A stretch of 64,000 bases of DNA from Patagioenas fasciata (Eukaryota > Chordata > Aves > Columbiformes > Columbidae), in assembly GCF_037038585.1 (NCBI RefSeq), contig NC_092520.1, positions 117,721,001 to 117,785,000 of the forward strand. Direction: 5' to 3'. The first letter of the stretch is position 1. Every line of letters begins with the position of its first letter. The notes under the pieces were generated by a model that worked only from the letters and a program-made list of their open reading frames with translations, was not told the DNA's origin and did not search any database. A program made the position numbers and the translations under genes. Positions 24,401-36,387 of the stretch are shown here, one piece after another.

Positions 24401-24696
24401 TATCAATACAGAACAAAGAGTAATTGTTTAGTATAAAAAATTACATTATTTAAGTTATTGCATCAGTGAGGTTTTAGCAGTAGTGCAAGCACATAATTCA
24501 GCCATCATAAAAACCTGAAGAAATTACTTTGGGCACAGAATAATTTATATTTGTGACCTTATTGTAAGATTACAGTTTCAACTTTTTTCAAGTTTCCTTG
24601 CAGTTCAAAACCTATCATCCATGAAGATCACAAGCAGACTGATATCCAGCCAGTCTTGGAGCAATGGCCACCTCAGAAAAACAAAATCCCTCATTT

Positions 24697-24966
24697 TTAT
24701 TGTTGAGCATGATGTTACATGTCACAGGATACTCCTTTGGTCAGTTGGGGTGAGCTGTCCCAGCTGTGTTCCTTCCAAACCTCCGCCTATCCATTCGGAG
24801 AGGTGCACACAAAATGGGAAACAGAGGAGGCCTTGACACTGTGCAAGCACCACTCAGCAATAGGCAAAGCATCAGTGTGTTGTCAACACTGTCACAAATC
24901 CAAAACACAGTGCCATACCAGCAGCCACAAAGAGTGTTAAGTCAAATCCCAGCCAGATCCAGTACA
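24697..24966 (-). mobile_element. ERVL-like LTR fragment
   Basis: The plus strand carries TGAGCATGATGTTACATG, ACTCCTTTGGTCAGTTGG, AGTGTGTTGTCAACACTG and AAATCCAAAACACAG. This is the reverse complement of the first half of the LTR family seen at 12,361 and 43,921. It ends at ATCCAGTACA. Confidence 0.75.
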
Positions 24967-27604
24967 AGGACACACGAGGCAATATCAGTTTCACGGAATT
25001 CAAAAGATTTTGGAGAGCTTTGATGCAAAACACATACCTGAAGCAACAATACCGCTAAGTGTTTGAACAGATAAAACTCTGCACTGAGCAGTTACTGGGC
25101 AACTTTAGGTGCTAGCAGTTTGAACAGGTTTTGACTGGGTTCGGCTGGCCAACTGCAAGAGGACTTCTTCCACATTCCCTCTCCATTTTGGGAAGTAAGT
25201 ATTTGCGAGTAGCTTCAAAGTACTTTCAGGCTTTTCTTCCTGAAGCTGCTGTGAAAAGAAATAATATAAGCACTATAAACAACTGGGTTACTTTGTGTTA
25301 CTGCACTTTTAGGACATTCTATGAAGCCAGTGCTGGATATGGTGTATTAAGTTGGAATGACTGTCAAGGTCTGAGAGCTGAACATCCCACAGTTATCTCC
25401 TCTGGCCTCAGAAATTGCCTTAAACATCAGGGAAGCTCACAAAATGTAATCATTTCAGGGTGAGATATGGCGCCTTCTCTGGAGCAAAAAAAAAAAAAAA
25501 AATCAAGAACAGACTTTTTTTTCATATTAACTAACAATACCTGTTGGATTCTTCCAGTATGACTCATTAACACTTTTCGGTGACTGCCACTGCTTTAACT
25601 GCTTCCACTCTTGGCAATGACACTGAAAATTCATAGCTTGATGACTTCCTGAAAGTAGCATTATAAACTAGCATCTCCCTGATTACTTACATAATGCATC
25701 AAGACCCCCACCCAACATATCAATCCCAATGAAAATCCACAGCAGAAATATACTGCAGAAATACCAGCAAGAATCTAATCCCGAGCTTAAAGATATTGGA
25801 AGTGACAGCCACTAGTTAAACTTCTAACATAACTGCAGATAGAATACACTTCTTTTTATAAAAGTGGTGTTACCATGGGCAGTGTTGTCACTATTTAAGA
25901 GCAGGCTAAGCAGAATTGCATGTATTTACAAACAGGCATCCCACCAGCCTCATCAAATACTTGCAACCAACATTAGAATGGATTTTAGCCAAATCATTAC
26001 TGAAGTTGAACTTGTCTTCAGGCAGAAAGGCTTTTAGCACTTTGACAAAGATAACAGAAAAATGAACTCTCCACAGAAAGCAACTGCTCAGAATTCAAGA
26101 GAGCCATGATGTTCAGATGATTAGATAAATCAGTCTAAATCTCAATCCCCAAGACAATGGTGAAACTCATAAGAGAAGTCACAAAAACTTGAGAAGTAAC
26201 ATAATTGAGATTTTTAAAAACATGAATTGCCAGGAAAAGAATGTCTCTTTTTCCCACAGGTAGTAGCTACAAAGATTTCAGCAGCACGATCTAGTAATAA
26301 ACAAGCCCCATATGGATTCACTGAAAGCAATGCAGACAAATTCAGCCAGCCAGGGATCCAGCTGAGCTGCAGCACCAATGTGTTCCTCAGGCACTCCAGG
26401 AAAGGGATGCACTTTGATGTGATGCATCAGTGTGAGGAAAATGGCATCTGAAGGCTGTAGATAAAGAGCACATGCCCTGCTGAATTAACAGCTGACATAA
26501 CAGGACCACCAAGAAGCATGGCTGAGCTTCATTATTCCAATGTGTCTAGTGATTTTTTTCAACAACTGGGCTCTCATACAACATTTCTGCAGATTTTAAT
26601 ACACTGACATACAAAAACAGCAACTTCAGTTTGCTGGAAACAGTTTTCTTTTTAATTTTACCATAAAAAGGCAAAATAAACTCTTTCACTGTAATGTTAT
26701 AGCTTTTAATATTCCTGAGCTGCATTTTAGAAGCAAAAGTATTCTTAAATGGTTTTTACAAGATACTGCAGCCTTACTTTCCAACACCACAAGTAAAAAC
26801 AATTTCGCAAGAAGAAGGCCCCTTTTTCAAAAGACAATGGCTAACTCTGTATGTACCTGAAAAATGCTTCAAGTGGTCCTGTGCCACCTGAAGCAATTAC
26901 AAAGCCAAATATGTCAACAAAATAACAGACAACTTTTCAACCATTTTGACTGCTTCTTACTTCAGTGTGCCTTTCTCACATGGAAAGTATTATTCTACAG
27001 ATGTCATTACACACTAGAATAATTAGGGCACCAAAGCTTGGCACCATACAGACATTTGACGGAATCATAGCAGTTTAAAAGATAACCTGCATACCTTTAT
27101 AGTCAGTTTTAAGAACTGTATGAAAGACCTGCTCTCCATCTCAATCAGCAAAAACTCTTCGATAAATGTGAATTATTGAATGCATGAGAAAGTATTTAAA
27201 ATCAAACCTATATGTAATAGCTTGTCACATCTGGAGTTCCTATAACTGGCACCCATGTACTTCTCAAGCCAAATTAGGTGATAATGAGATAAAAACTAAA
27301 TTGGCTAAAATTATGGTTTAGAAAACTGAAAATCAAGAAAATAAGTTGGCTTTTAGCATTGTAGGAACTCAAGCACAAGCACAGGTGGTTATACCTACAC
27401 TGTGGCAGAAACCTAGAAAGAGACAACAAAGCACGAAGGAACGTCAGAAAAACAGGCATCTATTTTCTTGATTTCAGGGACTAGATGCTAGTTAAGCATT
27501 GGCTGAAACAAATGCAACTATAGCAGTCACACCGATGAGGTCTTGTTTACAACTTTCTGGCCCTTTTGTCCAACCACAGCCTTTCCAAGGAGCCAAGGCC
27601 TCCA
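24967..27604. other. AKAP17A 3' UTR and intergenic spacer
   Basis: No coding exon is recognised. A poly-A run lies near 25,486. The part nearest 27,604 should be AKAP17A 3' UTR. Minus-strand ATTAAA variants of the polyadenylation signal occur at 26,705-26,710 and 26,651-26,656, about 0.9 kb past the stop; these are weak evidence for the transcript end. Confidence 0.4.
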
Positions 27605-28528
27605 CTACCCACTCCAAGTACTCCTTTGCTTACTCAGTGATCTCCGGTGCCTTCGTCTCCTGCTCACACTTCTGCGACTATAACTTCTTTCTCTTCTGTC
27701 TCGCTTACGTTCGCTACTGCGACTTCTTCTGTAACGTGAACGCCTGGGGCTTACACTTCTTCGACGAGGACTATGGCTTCGTCGAGGACTGTAACTTCTG
27801 CTAGAGTGTCTATAATCCTTCCTTTCTTTCCTGCACCTTTCATCCCGGTAACTCACATCTCTTCTGTGTCTGCTCCTCTCTCGTTTACCCTTATTCTCAT
27901 CAGTGTTTATGCTGCTACATGAACGGCTCTTTCTTCTTCTTGACTCTGTGCTACGTTTGCGCGTCTCACAGTGAGAGTCCTTCCTGCAGGCATTCTGGTC
28001 ACAGCTAGAAAGGCTCTTCTGCTGCTGGTTACTGGTGGGACCACATGATCCAGAATTTTTTTTCTCAGAACATTTCTCAGAGTTTGTGGTATGAAGTTTC
28101 TGACCTTCTTTGACATGAACTTTGTCATGAACGTTGCCATTCAAGTACTTGCACTGAGTATTTACACTCTCAGGGGACACTGCTTCTCTTCGAGAGCCGG
28201 GAGCCAGTTTCCCTGTAACAGCCTGTCCTGAGGTAGAAGTGATGCAGCTGGATGACACAGTGTGTGGAGCATCACTAGGGTCCTTCAGCATGTCAGACTG
28301 AGATGCTTCAGTTTCTTCTTTGTTTTGATTAATTGCATCCATTTTCTTGCTCAAAAGATTGTTCAGTAGTTTCTCCCTCAATTCCTTTTCTTTTCTCTGT
28401 AATCCTAGTGCTCTCTCTTTTTCCTCTTCCACACGTTTGAGCTCAGCCTCCTGGAGCCTTCGTCTCTCCTCTAGCTGCTGAAGGCGAATCTTTTCTTCAT
28501 TATGCTCTTGCTCCAAAAGCTTTACTGC
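27605..28528 (-). CDS. AKAP17A: AKAP17A last coding exon (residues 385-691), RS domain
   Basis: Acceptor TATCTTTCAG, then AVKLLEQEHNEEKIRLQQ. A Ser/Asn-rich low-complexity middle (about 450-590) is followed by the Arg/Ser tail ending SLSKQRSTWSG and TAG. Confidence 0.94.
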   Translation of the reverse strand, partial: AVKLLEQEHNEEKIRLQQLEERRRLQEAELKRVEEEKERALGLQRKEKELREKLLNNLLSKKMDAINQNKEETEASQSDMLKDPSDAPHTVSSSCITSTSGQAVTGKLAPGSRREAVSPESVNTQCKYLNGNVHDKVHVKEGQKLHTTNSEKCSEKKNSGSCGPTSNQQQKSLSSCDQNACRKDSHCETRKRSTESRRRKSRSCSSINTDENKGKRERSRHRRDVSYRDERCRKERKDYRHSSRSYSPRRSHSPRRRSVSPRRSRYRRSRSSERKRDRRERSYSRRSVSRRRRHRRSLSKQRSTWSG

Positions 28529-31500
28529 CTGAAAGATAGTCAAAGGAAAGGTAAGAGTAAACAAGAAAATATTTACAGACCTGCTCATGCTTCCAAGTTA
28601 TACCATAACACAAAAGCAGCAATCAGGAAAAGAAAATCTAACAAACAAAACTTAACCATCCCAAAATAAAATGGTTGTTTCCTTCTTAAAGCGAAAAAAA
28701 CCCACAAACTAAAACAACCAAACAAAAAGCCCACCAACACACAGCATTCATAAGGTGCCACATTGGTATTAGTCCACAAACTCAGTTCTGAGTGTTAATT
28801 TCTCCCAGCTGTTTCACAAGGCAAAAACAAAGCTTGGTCTTTATGGCTCCTTAATATGACAAGACTAACACACAAGCTAGAAGAACATGTAAAATTTCAA
28901 GTACTAAAATACTTTTAGCAGAGTCAACACTTGAAGGTTTCAGTCAAATTTAAAACATTAATTTCTCTTAGATGATTGCAATCTTTGGTTCACAGATGAC
29001 TTTACAATGAATCCAAAAATCCAGCAAATAATTACATGTGTATTATGTAGAAACCAATCCTCTTTTGTCAACCACTTCAGAAACACATAATACTAAAAAA
29101 GGTTCAAACTTTTTTTTTATTCTAACCCAGACAAATTGCTGAGCATATACATCAAACAGTGCTCTATTTTATCAGACAACCTTTCTGTTTCAGAGCTGCG
29201 AAGTTATAAGGCCTGCAAGAAGCATTTCTCCCTTCTCCTAGCATATGACTGACCACAGAGCACTGTATGAGCTCTAATTCAAAATCACTCCTGAGGTACA
29301 CTGGCATCAAGGAAAAAATCCTGTGCTTTGCCACACAGTTTTTCATTACCGCAGGAAATACTTAGTATACATTACATTACAGCCTCACATGACTTTATCC
29401 AAGTCTTAAGGCAATGACATTCTGTTCCAGTGAAAAATGACAATATTGTTAGAGAGACCAGATCTAACATTCAAAACCCGAGCTGACAGTACTTTTTCTA
29501 AAGAAAAATCATTCAGCACATTTTCAAACATCAAATAATGAAGGCTCATTCTCTGAATATGCAAAGAACAGTTAACAGAAATGCTGAAGAGCCAGAAGAG
29601 AAATGGCATCAAAACTGCAATTAGAAATCAGGAGTCTTGCACCTTATGCTCTGTGTTTAGTTCCCTTTATCATGCTTACACAATCTTTTCCGGGATTTAA
29701 GAGCAAGCCTGTCAATTAGTTTATGTGTAAAAAATGCTATTCAGGACTACAGGTTCAAGTTCACTCTTCCATTTACCTATATGTGCATATTTTACCAATG
29801 GAGGAATACTCTTTCATTGCACTTTTTTGAATTTTTGGTCTAACGAATAGCATCTGAAGCAGTACTGAATCTGCTTTTTTTTTAATTAACAGCACTCCTC
29901 ACTCCTCCTCAAGTCAGCAAAAGGCTTTGCTTTGCTGTGTTCTTAATTAGCTTCTCAAAGAAATATTGAAATTACCTTTGCCCTGCTTAGCAGTTCTGCA
30001 ATTAGTCTAATGGACTGAAGATTTCTCTGAGCTAACAGGAGCTTCCTTTCTTCTAACTTTATCTTCTCTTGCAGTTTTTTCTGCTCTTCAGCTTGAAGCT
30101 TCTCAAGTTGCTTTTTATTTCGCCGAACTTCACGATCTTTCTGTTTCTGTTCTCTCTTCCGCAACTTTTCTTCTCTTTTTCGCTCTCTCTCATGTTCTTC
30201 AAGCTCTCTCTGCTTCCTAAAAAGAGATTAATATTTTCACCTTATCTAGGGCAGGTACAATTTTAGACTCCTACTCTACCTAAAAAATGTATTTTCTACT
30301 TTAAGTAAATTTGTTTCTAAGTAAGTCTTGTTGATTACTGGAAAACTGAACTAGAAAACAGTGAATATTTTAATCATTACTTGTGACAGCAAAAAATCAT
30401 CAGTCTGTCAATACTTAAAACCAAGTTGGAATCCAAACACACAGCATGGCTACAACAACAAAAACATTTTTTTAAACCAACTTGAACAGAGACAATAACA
30501 ATACATTAGGCAGCTGGAGAGTCAGTTGTCACTGTAAGAAATTACCAAGCCAATTAATGTGTACATGGGTTCGTGATTTTTATTTCAGGCATTAGGACAA
30601 AATCGTAGCCTATGTAAAAGGCTGAGGGTTTTTGAGGTCAGGTATCTAATGGCATAACTTTCAGGAAATTTAATATTTTGCAGATTTAATATTTTGAACT
30701 AAATATAAGCATTAGTGATAATATAAATAACCTTACTGTTTCACGAATTAGTTAATAACTAAACATTGAGCAATGAGAATTTATACACATCAAGGCAACT
30801 GGACACCAACGTAACTGCTGAAACAATGTGCACCATTCATGTTTATATTCTGAACAGCTGTCTTCCGATACTTGCATCCATATACATTTTCTTAAAATGT
30901 CACTGTTAAGATATGCTTGTATCTCATCCTTTTCCTGGAAAAAATACTGATGCTAAGAACAAATGAGCTTTATAAAATGAAAGTTACTTACTAGTAGAAC
31001 TAGTGCATAACTTTCTATTGCCTATTTACAACGCTCATTTTTCCATCAGAATGACTATATATCATGTAAATTCCCAGCTCTTGAAATTACAGTTCACACC
31101 CCCCCCCAAAAAAGTGTAAAAATACTCAAACTCTCATCATCCCCAAACCCTACTTCCTCAAAAGGGCCACTTCATTCTTACAGTTTTAAGTGCTCCACTT
31201 TAGCTACAGAAGTAGAACTCTGAAACAAAATTTGTCTTTAGTTATTTTCTATCTATTGGTGCTGATATGGAGTAATTGCAGTTTTGTTATGCATAACTGT
31301 TAAAAATATAAGCAATATGCAATAAATACCTTTCTTCCTCTTTTTGTCTTTCCTCAGCTTCTTTTTCTTTACGTTTTTGTTCTTCTCTCTGTTTTTCAAG
31401 CTCTTGAAGCTTTTCCCTTTCAAGTTGACGCTTCTTAATTGATGCATCACTGAGATGTTTTGTTGAGTCAAAAGAAACCTTTGCAGGATACAATTGAAAA

Positions 31501-34443
31501 TAGTTTTAAGTAGACTAAAAAAAAAAAAAAAAACAAACCAAAACAAAAACCTGCACAATCCCCAACAATTTTAACCCAGCAGAAAGGTATCCAAACTGCA
31601 GCATAAGTACAATCAGAAATATAAAACCTTTTTCAAAACTAAGGCAACTTCTCTATGTGCCCAGAGCAAGTACCAGAGTACTATAACCAGATAAGTGGGA
31701 ACTACATGTCTGCACACTAGTGCAATTGGATACCAGTTTACACTTTTGTGTGTGTTTGACATACAAAGTAAACCCAAGCGTGGTTTAGGCCCTGGCTGTC
31801 CAATGTTTTCAACTTGTCAGAACAGGAACATACAGAACTCTTTCAACTCATGTCTGCTATCAGGGACTGTACAGCACTAGACAGAAGAGGGCCTTAACCA
31901 ACGCCTCACTTTCTGTCTACCACTATGATCCTTAAGTTCAACAGAAGAAACAGTTCTACAACATTCAGTACCTGGTTTAAGCCTCTTCACCAATTCTAAC
32001 ACCAAGATTCCCAAACTGAGGTCCACTGAGCTGAAGCTCCAAGTTTGAAAGAGGGAACACAAGTGAGAGGGAAGTTACATCTGAGCAATGCGGCCAGGGA
32101 AAACATTCAGCGTCCAGGACATATGGGCACATCTTGGCCATGTCCAGCTGCACCTTGGAACAGGAAACCAGAAGACATCACACCCTTGGTGTCCTCATCT
32201 CCCACTCTAGATACCAATGTCTGCGTGGGCAGGCAGGGGTCCGTAACACATTCCTGAACGGCTGCTGTCATGAACCATGGGGTAGAGAACAAGGAGCACA
32301 TACTCTGCAGTTTAATTAACCCAGGCTCTATGTAAAATGATGTTTCACTAAGAGGCTAAAATGACAGGCAGGTAGAAACACACAAAGTGTTGTGACCTTG
32401 TATGAAAGAGATCTATCCTGACAGCATACACAGCCCTCTTTTCTTTCCTATCAATCCCCACGGCAGCTGCCAGGAAGGCTTCCGCTTACACGGTCAAACT
32501 AAATTTGGGAACCCTGATCCACCCCATGAAAGTGACAGTTCGAACTTCACATCCCCTTGAAAACATTGAGGGTCAACATTACAAACAGTTTCCATGCTTC
32601 AACTGACAGACTTTGATAACAAGATAAAAGATTGCAGTATATTACCTATACTGACTAAACTAAAACATAGATAAATATTTGCATATTCCCACATTACACA
32701 AAGGAATACTAGTTTTTTCATGAAATACACTTTCTGATTTGATGAATGACTATTGAGCATACTCAAATACACATGCAAACATTTCCATTAACTAATATAT
32801 AAAGGCACAGACCATCTCCAAACATATCAGAGCAAGCTTTCTTCATGCCATACTTTCACAGATACTACAACTGAACAGCCTTGTTCTCTCCTATCACAGC
32901 TGTTTTCTTGGACCATGAGGTCACAGAAAAAAAAGATCTGGAAAACTCAGTAAATAAGTATTATGAATTAGGCATACTGCATTCACAGGAAACTGAGCTA
33001 CAGGTTAAGGTTATCATTTAAATTTTTGTGGGGCCCTTCTGTATCTGAAATACACTAATGATTCACTGTGTATTCCACAGGCCTTACAGGCCACATGCTA
33101 TTAAACTTCACAGTTCTGACAGTCATCTGGTAGGCCTCATTATCCAAGCAGGGACAGGCAGTGAAACTCTCCCTCAAAACTTCTAATTGTAGCGAACACA
33201 AGAGAGAACAACGCATGTTAAAGTCAGCTTTTTGGTGAAAGATGTCTGAACTTGTTCAGAATTAGAATTTTTAGTGAAATGACAGGATTTATGAACACAC
33301 TTTTTTTTTTTTTAAAAAAAAACCCAAAAAACAAAACAAAACAAAACAAAACAAACATTTAGCCAGTCATGTTGATGTACTTGGTCCTTCCATCAAGCAG
33401 TTTTTCATTTCTAGAACTATCTTGTTAAAAAAAAAAAAAAGCAAAGTCCCATCCACTTTGTTCAGGTAGTCTAACAACACAATTTTTCTGCCATCATTTT
33501 CCTTTAAAAATTCTATCATGGCTGTTCCATAAAACCACCTTAATGCTGTTTATGTCACCTGTTGTCATTGCTACAGTACATAGATGTAGGTTTTAAACAC
33601 TACGGAAATATATTTTGTTACAATTTCGTTATACTTGTTTTTTTTACCTGGGTTCCCATAAAAAAGCCTGCAGTTTCTCACCTTTATATTGCAAGCCACT
33701 GCTTTGCCATCATCGCCTTTATACATCAGCTTCATCCCTCGCAGGGCATTCATGGCCTTAATGAAACCTGCGTACTCCCGATACTGAACATAAGCTTCAA
33801 AATTTAAATGGCCTCCAAAACTGAAAGTGTGAAAATTTCTGCCAGTCATTTCTTCTCTGTAAGGGTCCAGCATGGGTATGTCCACATTACGTATTTCTCC
33901 AAATTTACTGAATACTTTTATAAGGACTTCTTCACTTGGCTTTTCCGAGCCAGAGTCCTTTGCCGCAAACCACTTACAAGGCAAGCCCTCTAGGTGAATC
34001 GTATCTGGCCTTTCCCCTGGCAAAGTTTCATTCATATCTTTTGCATCACGGAAAAATGAGTCCCAGTCATGTCTGGTAGGAAAGTCAATCTTATATTCTG
34101 CAGCACGGACTTTTAAAATGTCAGAGAAGCCACTCAGCTTTATTGTTTTGCCATCAAGGCACGCCAGAAAAGATTTAACCAAACTCTTGTTTTCAACCTC
34201 TCCTTCAAACCGGATGAAATCCATCGTGCTTTTAGAAATCCGCAGAGTGGAAAACTGATGAGTTTGCACCATCCCTTTCAATCTTTCCATCACTTCCCAG
34301 TTTGAAATGGATTTTCCCGGTTGTTTCAGCTGAGGAAGTGCCACACTGATGGTCATTTTTGTAATGGGTTTAAGGTATAACCCACAGGGAGCACAGAGCT
34401 CTACAGCTTCTGATGTATCATGAACTATTGTTGCAGCAGCCAT
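27605..34443 (-). CDS. AKAP17A: A-kinase anchor protein 17A (SR-like splicing factor), 4 coding exons
   Basis: The family is nuclear-speckle proteins that tether protein kinase A regulatory subunits near the splicing machinery and influence alternative splicing. Coding exons in transcript order: 34443-33682, 31478-31330, 30216-29976, 28528-27605. The total is 2,076 nt, 691 codons plus TAG, close to the 695 of human AKAP17A. An RNA-recognition fold covers about 147-254 (DTIHLEGLPCKWF, then a FGEIRNVDIP strand). A long charged, coiled-coil-like segment runs from about 260 to 450 (RKREQKQ, EEQKKLQEKIKLEERKLLL, ELLSRAK), where the family's PKA-binding helices lie. The C-terminal 100 residues are rich in Arg and Ser (SYSPRRSHSPRRRSVSPRR). 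The start MAAATIVHDTSEAVEL matches the mammalian N-terminus. No internal stops. The splice acceptor before the ATG is missing (see findings). Confidence 0.96.
29976..30216 (-). CDS. AKAP17A: AKAP17A coding exon 3 (residues 304-384)
   Basis: Acceptor CTTTTTAG, donor GTAATTTCA. It encodes KQRELEEHERERKR to IRLIAELLSRAK, a long amphipathic helix candidate with a Leu/Ile face, fitting the family's PKA anchoring. Confidence 0.94.
31330..31478 (-). CDS. AKAP17A: AKAP17A coding exon 2 (residues 255-304)
   Basis: Acceptor CCTGCAAAG, then VSFDSTKHLSDASIKKRQ, then Glu/Lys-rich sequence to QKEEE. Donor GTATTTATT, after two bases of an Arg codon. Confidence 0.94.
33301..33356. repeat. T/A run and AAAAC microsatellite in AKAP17A intron
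   Basis: A run of T is immediately followed by a run of A and then several AAAAC units. It looks like an unstable low-complexity tract, possibly a retroposon tail. Confidence 0.8.
33682..34443 (-). CDS. AKAP17A: AKAP17A first coding exon (residues 1-254)
   Basis: It holds the whole N-terminal domain and the RRM-like domain and ends AVACNIK before donor GTGAGAAAC, in phase 0. The open frame continues 54 nt upstream of the ATG, but that part does not look like the protein. Confidence 0.94.
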
Positions 34444-34794
34444 AACACAGAAAAAGCATAGGATAAAAAAAAGATGCAAGTTTAAGTTGCAGGCCAACAG
34501 TAGTCAAATAAAATAGCCCTTATCCGTAAATAATTTAATTCTTTGGCCACTTAACCATTCCCAAGTTAAAACAATATCTCCTAATACAAGAGTCAATTAC
34601 GGAGTTAAAACTGAGTAGTACAAACATCTTAAATTACTTTATAACTACTAGAGCCTATAAGTAATTAAACCTCCTAAAGAAATACAAGAAGCTGATGACA
34701 ATCTTAGGAATACATGAAGTTGGTATGTGATGGCTCAGAAAGCAGCTACCCTTTTTACGGGAGGAAGAGACAGGCGGAGCGATGTCACACCGCT

Positions 34795-35440
34795 TTGAAG
34801 TCTACTTAACACCCAGTAAACCCCAGCAGGCTAGCGCCGAGGCGGCCCCCACGTTCCGTAGCACAAAGGCCTGAAAGGTGTCTGCAACGAGAGAAAAACG
34901 TCCCTATGGTTTAAAAGCCAGAAGCCCCAACGCCCTCGCAGCGGCGCTCAGCAGTCTCCCCACCGCCAGGCGGGGGAGCGCCGGGAGCCGCACCGCGGCC
35001 AGTGACCACCGCCGGCCGCACAACCCGCCCGCGGGAAGGTCGGCAGCTGACCCCGACGGGAGGAGCCCGGGCGGAGGGCAGAGACCCCGCCGATACGCCA
35101 GCGCCAAAGGCCTCCGAGCGGCCCAGGCCGGGTTGAGCAAGGTTCCCCGCACCCTCCCCCGCCGGCTACCCTACGCGTTCCCCGGCCTCCCTCCACCCCG
35201 CCGCAGGGACCCTCCCGGCGCCCGCCCCACCCGTCGCCGCGCTGCGGCCCGACCTGGCCCGGCCCCACCGACAACAGCCCCGCTGCGCTGCTCCCTAGCC
35301 CCGGACCCTGCCCCGCCGCGCGCCGCCGGGGCTACTTCCGCTTCCGCGTGGCGGCAAGGGGGCGGGCGCGCTCTCTATGGGAGGCCTCTCTATGACCGCG
35401 CCGTGAGGACGACGCCTGGCGGCGGGGCGGGAAAGTGGCC
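34795..35440 (-). promoter_or_regulatory. AKAP17A: CpG island, AKAP17A promoter and 5' UTR exon
   Basis: GC- and CpG-dense sequence begins about 350 bp upstream of the AKAP17A ATG and ends sharply near 35,440 where a CR1 begins. It holds a GC box (GGGGCGGG, 35,424-35,431) and an ETS-type CGGAAGT on the minus strand (35,340 to 35,334). No TATA box. The noncoding first exon should start here, but no donor stands out clearly enough to place its end. No gene is evident in the opposite direction. Confidence 0.75.
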
Positions 35441-35523
35441 CAGAACCAACATGAGTGCTGCTCTTAAGTGAAATGCAAGCCCTTTTTGCTTGCTTCCCCA
35501 CAAAGAAATACGCTCTTTGAAGC

Positions 35524-36080
35524 ACAAGTCTGATGAGGAGCGGCTGCGGGGGACCTGGGGCTGTTCAGCCTGGAGAAAAGGAGGCTGAGGGGAGGCCTTA
35601 TCGCTGTCTGCAACTACCTGAAAGGAGGTTGTAGCATGGAGAGTGCTGGTCTCTTCTCCCAAGTAGCAAGTGACAGGACGAGAGGAAATGGCCTCAAATT
35701 GTACCAGGGGAGATTTAGACTGGGTATTAGGAAAAATTTCTTCACAGAAGAGGTTGTAAAGCACTGGAACAGTCTACCCGGGGAAGTGGTGTAGTCACCA
35801 TCCCTGGAGGTGTTTAAAAGACATGCAGATGTGGAGCTTAGGGACATGGCTTAGTGTAGGGCTGTCATACTCATTTTCACTGGGGGCCACATCACAAATG
35901 GCTGAATGTAATTTTAGGACCGCATCAATGTAACTACTTTGAAAGCAACCACAAGGCTGGTTCAACCCCCAGGGAAAATGAGTTTGAGATCCCTGGGTTA
36001 GTGCTAGAATTAATAGAATTAATGATTGGACTCTATGATCTTGAGGGTTTCTTCCAACCGAAAAGATTCTATGATTCTGT
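35524..36080 (+). mobile_element. CR1 LINE, sense, split by a small DNA transposon
   Basis: The body reads GCCTGGAGAAAAGGAGGCTG, ACTACCTGAAAGGAGGTTG, GGAAATGGCCTCAAATTG and AGTCACCATCCCTGGAGGTG. It is interrupted at 35,857-35,995 and resumes to the 3' end TTCTATGATTCTG. It abuts the AKAP17A CpG island. Confidence 0.93.
35857..35995. mobile_element. Small nonautonomous hAT-type element inserted in CR1
   Basis: It begins TAGGGCTGTCATACTC and ends GAGTTTGAGATCCCTG, an imperfect terminal inverted repeat. It shares GGGGGCCACATCA and GAATGTAATTTTAGGAC with 49,375-49,544. The flanks are GCTTAGTG (35,849-35,856) and GGTTAGTG (35,996-36,003), an 8-bp target duplication with one mismatch, as in hAT elements. 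Removing it restores the CR1 reading. Confidence 0.85.
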
Positions 36081-36387
36081 AGTTGGGTTAGTGTGTGAAC
36101 AACCAGTATGTATGAACAGGTATGTTTCCCAGTAAGGTAATTTCCGCCATTTCCTTCTGGCAGCCTGGGGCACGAGGGCACAGACACCCTGTCAAAAGCC
36201 ACCCAGTCAACTGGAGACCAGAGCTGTCATGTCTGCAGTCACCAGCTACCAAAGTGGATAGCCTCCTACTTGCTGCTTACCACACATTTCCATCCGTTTG
36301 TGCTTTATTTTTTTAAACAAACCCAAACTCTGTATTTATGAAAGAGTGGCACAGACCAATGAGACATAATTTAGTGGCATAAAAATC

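Noticed and set aside
27499-27804. Plus-strand frame opposite AKAP17A
   Set aside because: Antisense shadow of the Arg/Ser-rich last exon.
34444-34497. Upstream extension of AKAP17A (18 more codons, hydrophobic)
   Set aside because: It reads through the polypyrimidine tract. The family starts at MAAATIV and is nuclear, not secreted.
34878-35471. 197-codon plus-strand open frame in the CpG island
   Set aside because: GC-rich sequence has few stop codons. The Pro/Arg/Ala-rich translation has no domain, and the frame is antisense to the AKAP17A promoter region.
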